Assembly (NCBI GenBank): GCA_004556875.1
Contig: SFFP01000085.1
Span: 1 to 7,351, forward strand
DNA from: Ruminococcus flavefaciens
GTDB taxonomy: Bacteria > Bacillota_A > Clostridia > Oscillospirales > Ruminococcaceae
Length of the DNA stretch: 7,351 nucleotides
Direction: 5' to 3'
Part shown: positions 4,489 to 7,351 of the stretch, piece after piece
How the letters are laid out: every line of letters starts with the position of its first letter
Position numbering within the stretch: position 1 is the stretch's first letter
Position numbers and translations under genes: made by a program
Notes under the pieces: generated by a model
Database searches by the model: none
What the model saw: only the letters and a program-made list of their open reading frames with translations
What the model was told of the DNA's origin: nothing

Positions 4489-7119
4489 ATGCTTTACACT
4501 GACAACTCAAAGGTAATAAATACCGAGATAGTTGACGAAATGGAAAATTCCATGCTCAATTACGCCATGTCGGTAATTGTTTCCAGAGCGCTTCCCGATG
4601 TAAGAGACGGTCTGAAGCCTGTACACAGAAGAATACTGTATACGCTCCATGAAAACGGACTTACTCCCGAGAAGCCTTACCGTAAGTGTGCCGATACAGT
4701 CGGTGCGGTTCTGGGACGCTATCATCCACACGGCGATGCGTCGGTATATGACGCACTTGTTAGACTTGCGCAGGACTTCTCAATGCGCTATCCCCTTGTT
4801 GACGGTCACGGAAACTTCGGTTCCATCGACGGTGACGGCCCTGCGGCTTACCGTTATACCGAGGCTAAAATGGCTAAGCTCACACTTGATATGCTTACGG
4901 ATATCAACAAGGAGACTGTTGACTTTACCTCAAACTACGACGATCGTCTTAAAGAGCCTGTTGTACTTCCGTCAAGATTTCCTAATCTTCTGGTAAACGG
5001 TTCTGTAGGTATCGCCGTAGGTATGGCAACAAACATACCTCCACACAATCTCGGCGAGGTAATAGACGCTCTTGCGCTCCTTATCGACGACCCTGACTGT
5101 ACCCTTGAACAGCTCATGGAGCATATTCAGGGACCTGATTTTCCTACAGGCGGCATAATCATGGGACGTGCAGGCATACGTGCCGCATACGGTACAGGTA
5201 AGGGAAAGATAACCCTCAGAAGCCGTACTCACTTTGAGGAGATAAAGGGAAGAAACTGCATAATCATTGATGAAATTCCTTATATGCTCCGTAAGGAGAG
5301 ACTCCTCAAGAGCATAAATCAGCTTGCAAGAGACAAGCGTATAGAGGGACTTTACGACCTCCGCGACGAGTCCGACAAGGACGGTATGAGAGTAGTTATC
5401 GAGCTGAAAAAGGACGCTGTTCCGAATATCGTTCTCAATAAGCTCTTTGCACTCACACAGCTTCAGGACACAGTAGGCATTATCATGCTTGCCCTTGTAA
5501 ACGGCGAGCCTAAGATACTCACTCTCAAGCAAATGCTTCAGCACTACCTCGATTTCCAGGTAGATGTTATACAGAGAAGAACTCGTTTTGACCTGAGAAA
5601 GGCTCTCGAAAGAGCGCATATCTTGCAGGGCTTTGTGCTTGCCGCTGATTATATCGACGAGGTCATCGCTATAATCCGTTCAAGTGCTACTGTACAGGAC
5701 GCAAAGTCACGCATGATAGAACGCTTCAAGGACGTTGATATGTCTGCACTTCTTGACCGTGCACAGTACGACCTTACAGGTCTCCATATCGAGGCACAGA
5801 CAGGTCTTTCCGAGGAACAGGCTGAGGCTATCGTACAGATGCGTTTAGGACAGCTGACAGGTCTTGAAAGACAGAAGATAACCGATGAACTCTATGGACT
5901 TCTTACAAAGATATCCGATTATGAGGATATCCTTGCTGATGTAAACCGAGTTTACGCTATCATTCTTGACGACCTCAACTCTATCCGCAAGAAATTCAGC
6001 GACAAGCGCCGTACAGACATCGAAAATGTCAGCGGTGAAGTTGATATAGAGGACCTTATCCCGGAAGAGGACTGCGTCGTTACTCTCACAAACAACGGCT
6101 ATATCAAGCGTATGCCGCTTACAGAGTATAAAACTCAGCACCGCGGCGGACGCGGAATAACAGGTATGAAACAGCGTGAAGAGGATTTCGTTGAGGAAAT
6201 GTTCATCTGCGGTTCTCACGACAATATCCTGTTTATCTCAAATAAGGGTATCATGTACAAGCTGAAATGCTATGAAGTACCTGACGGTTCAAAGGCTTCA
6301 AGAGGCTTTAACCTGATAAATCTGCTTCCTCTCACAGAAAATGAGAAGATAGCGGCAATGATAAAGACTACCGACTTCAGCGACGAGAAGTTCATAACTA
6401 TCGTCACAAAGAACGGCAAGATAAAGAGAACTAACCTCTCTCTCTACAAGAATGTCCGCAAGAACGGTCTTATCGCTATCGGTCTTGACGAGGGCGACGA
6501 GATAGCAGGCGTTCGCATGACAGACGGCAATGCACAGCTCTTTGTTGCTACACATAACGGTATGGCTATCCGCCTTGAAGAAAACAAGGGCAGAGCACTT
6601 TCACGTTCAGCTCACGGCGTAAGAGCTATAAAGCTGCGCGACGGTGACTATGTTGTAAGCATGGCAAGAGTACGTGAGGGAGCAACTCTCCTTACAGTTA
6701 CCGAAAACGGTTACGGCAAGCGCACCGAGATCGACAGCTATCGTATACAGAACCGCGGCGGCTATGGACTTACAAACTACAAGGTTGACGATATACGCGG
6801 ACACGTATGCGGTATCAAGATAGTTGACGAAGAGGACGATATAATCCTTGTATCAAGCGACGGTATCATAATTCGTATCCTTGCAAGCGATATCCGTGTA
6901 ATGGGACGTATCGCAAAGGGCGTTAGAGTTATGAGAGTCAACGAGGGCGCAAATGTAGTTGCATTTACCCGTGCTGAGCATGATGACAATGCAGAGACCG
7001 AAAAGGTAGAACAGCTCACAGAGGAACAGGCTAAGGCTGCAGAAGCTGAGGCTGCACTTGAAGAGCAGAATGAAGTAGTTATCGAAGCAGACCCTGAGGA
7101 CGAGGAGAATGAGGAATAA
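4489..7119 (+). CDS. gyrA: DNA gyrase subunit A
   Basis: GyrA is the DNA-cleaving and rejoining subunit of gyrase. At 876 residues it is full length. The breakage domain shows NYAMSVIVSRALPDVRDGLK (24-43), the winged-helix quinolone region YHPHGDASVYDALV (78-91), and the catalytic tyrosine Y123 in AAYRYTE with R122 beside it. A coiled-coil arm with MRLGQLTGLE (451-460) follows. The C-terminal beta-pinwheel begins near 520; its GyrA box is QHRGGRG (550-556), needed in the family for wrapping DNA and for supercoiling. A second box-like motif, QNRGGYG, is at 754-760. The last 48 residues form an acidic tail ending in DPEDEENEE. A84 replaces the resistance-determining serine of E. coli (S83), while D88 (E. 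coli D87) is kept. The box, the gyrB partner and the position exclude ParC. Confidence 0.99.
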   Translation: MLYTDNSKVINTEIVDEMENSMLNYAMSVIVSRALPDVRDGLKPVHRRILYTLHENGLTPEKPYRKCADTVGAVLGRYHPHGDASVYDALVRLAQDFSMRYPLVDGHGNFGSIDGDGPAAYRYTEAKMAKLTLDMLTDINKETVDFTSNYDDRLKEPVVLPSRFPNLLVNGSVGIAVGMATNIPPHNLGEVIDALALLIDDPDCTLEQLMEHIQGPDFPTGGIIMGRAGIRAAYGTGKGKITLRSRTHFEEIKGRNCIIIDEIPYMLRKERLLKSINQLARDKRIEGLYDLRDESDKDGMRVVIELKKDAVPNIVLNKLFALTQLQDTVGIIMLALVNGEPKILTLKQMLQHYLDFQVDVIQRRTRFDLRKALERAHILQGFVLAADYIDEVIAIIRSSATVQDAKSRMIERFKDVDMSALLDRAQYDLTGLHIEAQTGLSEEQAEAIVQMRLGQLTGLERQKITDELYGLLTKISDYEDILADVNRVYAIILDDLNSIRKKFSDKRRTDIENVSGEVDIEDLIPEEDCVVTLTNNGYIKRMPLTEYKTQHRGGRGITGMKQREEDFVEEMFICGSHDNILFISNKGIMYKLKCYEVPDGSKASRGFNLINLLPLTENEKIAAMIKTTDFSDEKFITIVTKNGKIKRTNLSLYKNVRKNGLIAIGLDEGDEIAGVRMTDGNAQLFVATHNGMAIRLEENKGRALSRSAHGVRAIKLRDGDYVVSMARVREGATLLTVTENGYGKRTEIDSYRIQNRGGYGLTNYKVDDIRGHVCGIKIVDEEDDIILVSSDGIIIRILASDIRVMGRIAKGVRVMRVNEGANVVAFTRAEHDDNAETEKVEQLTEEQAKAAEAEAALEEQNEVVIEADPEDEENEE

Positions 7120-7285
7120 GACTGAAAAGGGAGTTCTGAAGTTCAGAGAAAGTCCCTTTACAGCACTTGTAATAACGGTGCTGAGCCTATTCTGTCAGTT
7201 TCTGAACTGGTTTGCATATGAAAAAATAAGTTACGCATGGGGCATCACATTAGGTGCTGTTGACAAACCCATGTTTTTGCAATAA
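7109..7285 (+). CDS. possible 58-residue membrane peptide overlapping the gyrA end
   Basis: The frame starts at an ATG inside the last codons of gyrA (11-base overlap) and ends at 7283-7285. Purine-rich GAGGA and GAGGAGA sequences just upstream could serve as ribosome binding sites, but they also encode the acidic gyrA tail. The peptide has a basic start (MRNKTEKGVLKFR), one hydrophobic helix at about 18-37 (TALVITVLSLFCQFLNWFAY) and a short tail ending DKPMFLQ. I do not recognise a family. Its abrupt end close to a hairpin could mean a remnant of a longer membrane protein, but neither other forward frame continues it. Support is only the open frame, the overlap and the helix, so it may be chance. 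Confidence 0.4.
   Translation: MRNKTEKGVLKFRESPFTALVITVLSLFCQFLNWFAYEKISYAWGITLGAVDKPMFLQ
7126..7159 (+). other. weak stem-loop just after the gyrA stop
   Basis: AAAGGGA (7126-7132) pairs with TCCCTTT (7153-7159). Inside, TCTGAA (7135-7140) is complementary to TTCAGA (7142-7147). The outer stem is only seven pairs and AT-rich, an internal loop separates the two stems, and no T run follows. It might slow 3' decay or end some gyrA transcripts, but evidence for a terminator is weak. Confidence 0.3.
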
Positions 7286-7312
7286 AAAACAGTCCGAATA
7301 GCTTTCGGACTG
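7284..7312 (-). terminator. intrinsic terminator for a leftward gene beyond the window
   Basis: CAGTCCGAA (7290-7298) and TTCGGACTG (7304-7312) form a perfect 9-bp stem with a five-base loop. On the minus strand the stem is followed by six T (7289 down to 7284) and then ATT, the layout of a Rho-independent terminator. On the plus strand the hairpin is followed by AAATAATAAC, so it would stop rightward transcripts poorly. A minus-strand gene should therefore end just right of 7312; none can be identified in the last 39 bases. Confidence 0.7.
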
Positions 7313-7351
7313 AAATAATAACTGAATATTGAAGTAAAAATAGTATCTCTA

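Noticed and set aside
4972..5619. 215-codon open frame on the minus strand
   Set aside because: It is antisense to the gyrA breakage domain, whose protein sequence is fully conserved; the minus frame shows no motifs and is a shadow.

Overview
The window is a stretch of the chromosomal replication-origin gene cluster of a Gram-positive bacterium, most likely a member of the Clostridia. The order recF - remB - gyrB - gyrA on one strand is the classical Firmicutes oriC arrangement. GyrB has the short Gram-positive form (about 640 residues, without the large insert of enterobacterial GyrB). Details such as the LWGKMLNVEKA stretch of GyrB and the GDASVYDALV stretch of GyrA resemble what I recall from Oscillospiraceae/Ruminococcus-type genomes. 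That family placement is from memory and only moderately certain.

Layout, all on the + strand and tightly packed: the recF 3' part (1-1142, start outside the window); remB (1120-1380, overlapping recF by 23 nt); a Y1/HUH transposase of the REP-associated (RAYT) type (1380-1931, start overlapping the remB stop); gyrB (1935-3866); a YcxB-like two-helix membrane protein (3878-4450); gyrA (4489-7119); and a possible 58-residue membrane peptide (7109-7285) whose start overlaps the end of gyrA. A perfect 9-bp hairpin at 7290-7312 has its T run on the minus strand, so it should terminate a leftward gene lying beyond the right edge. No gap between genes exceeds 40 nt up to the end of gyrA.

The core genes act together at chromosome level. 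RecF loads RecA at gaps behind stalled forks, GyrA and GyrB form the gyrase heterotetramer that supplies negative supercoils, and RemB is a small DNA-binding regulator family member. Two genes are not part of the conserved core: the RAYT between remB and gyrB, and the YcxB-like gene between gyrB and gyrA.

The most interesting part is the RAYT. It appears intact (HVH motif and YIxxNP tyrosine) and is built into the operon by a start/stop overlap. It also carries three REP-like hairpins inside its own reading frame, each headed by GTAG or TTAG. All three are read through as in-frame peptide. Two are inverted copies of each other and could pair as a 23-bp stem. The last two sense codons of the RAYT double as the gyrB Shine-Dalgarno sequence. 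Removing bases 1380-1934 would leave a normal remB-gyrB junction.
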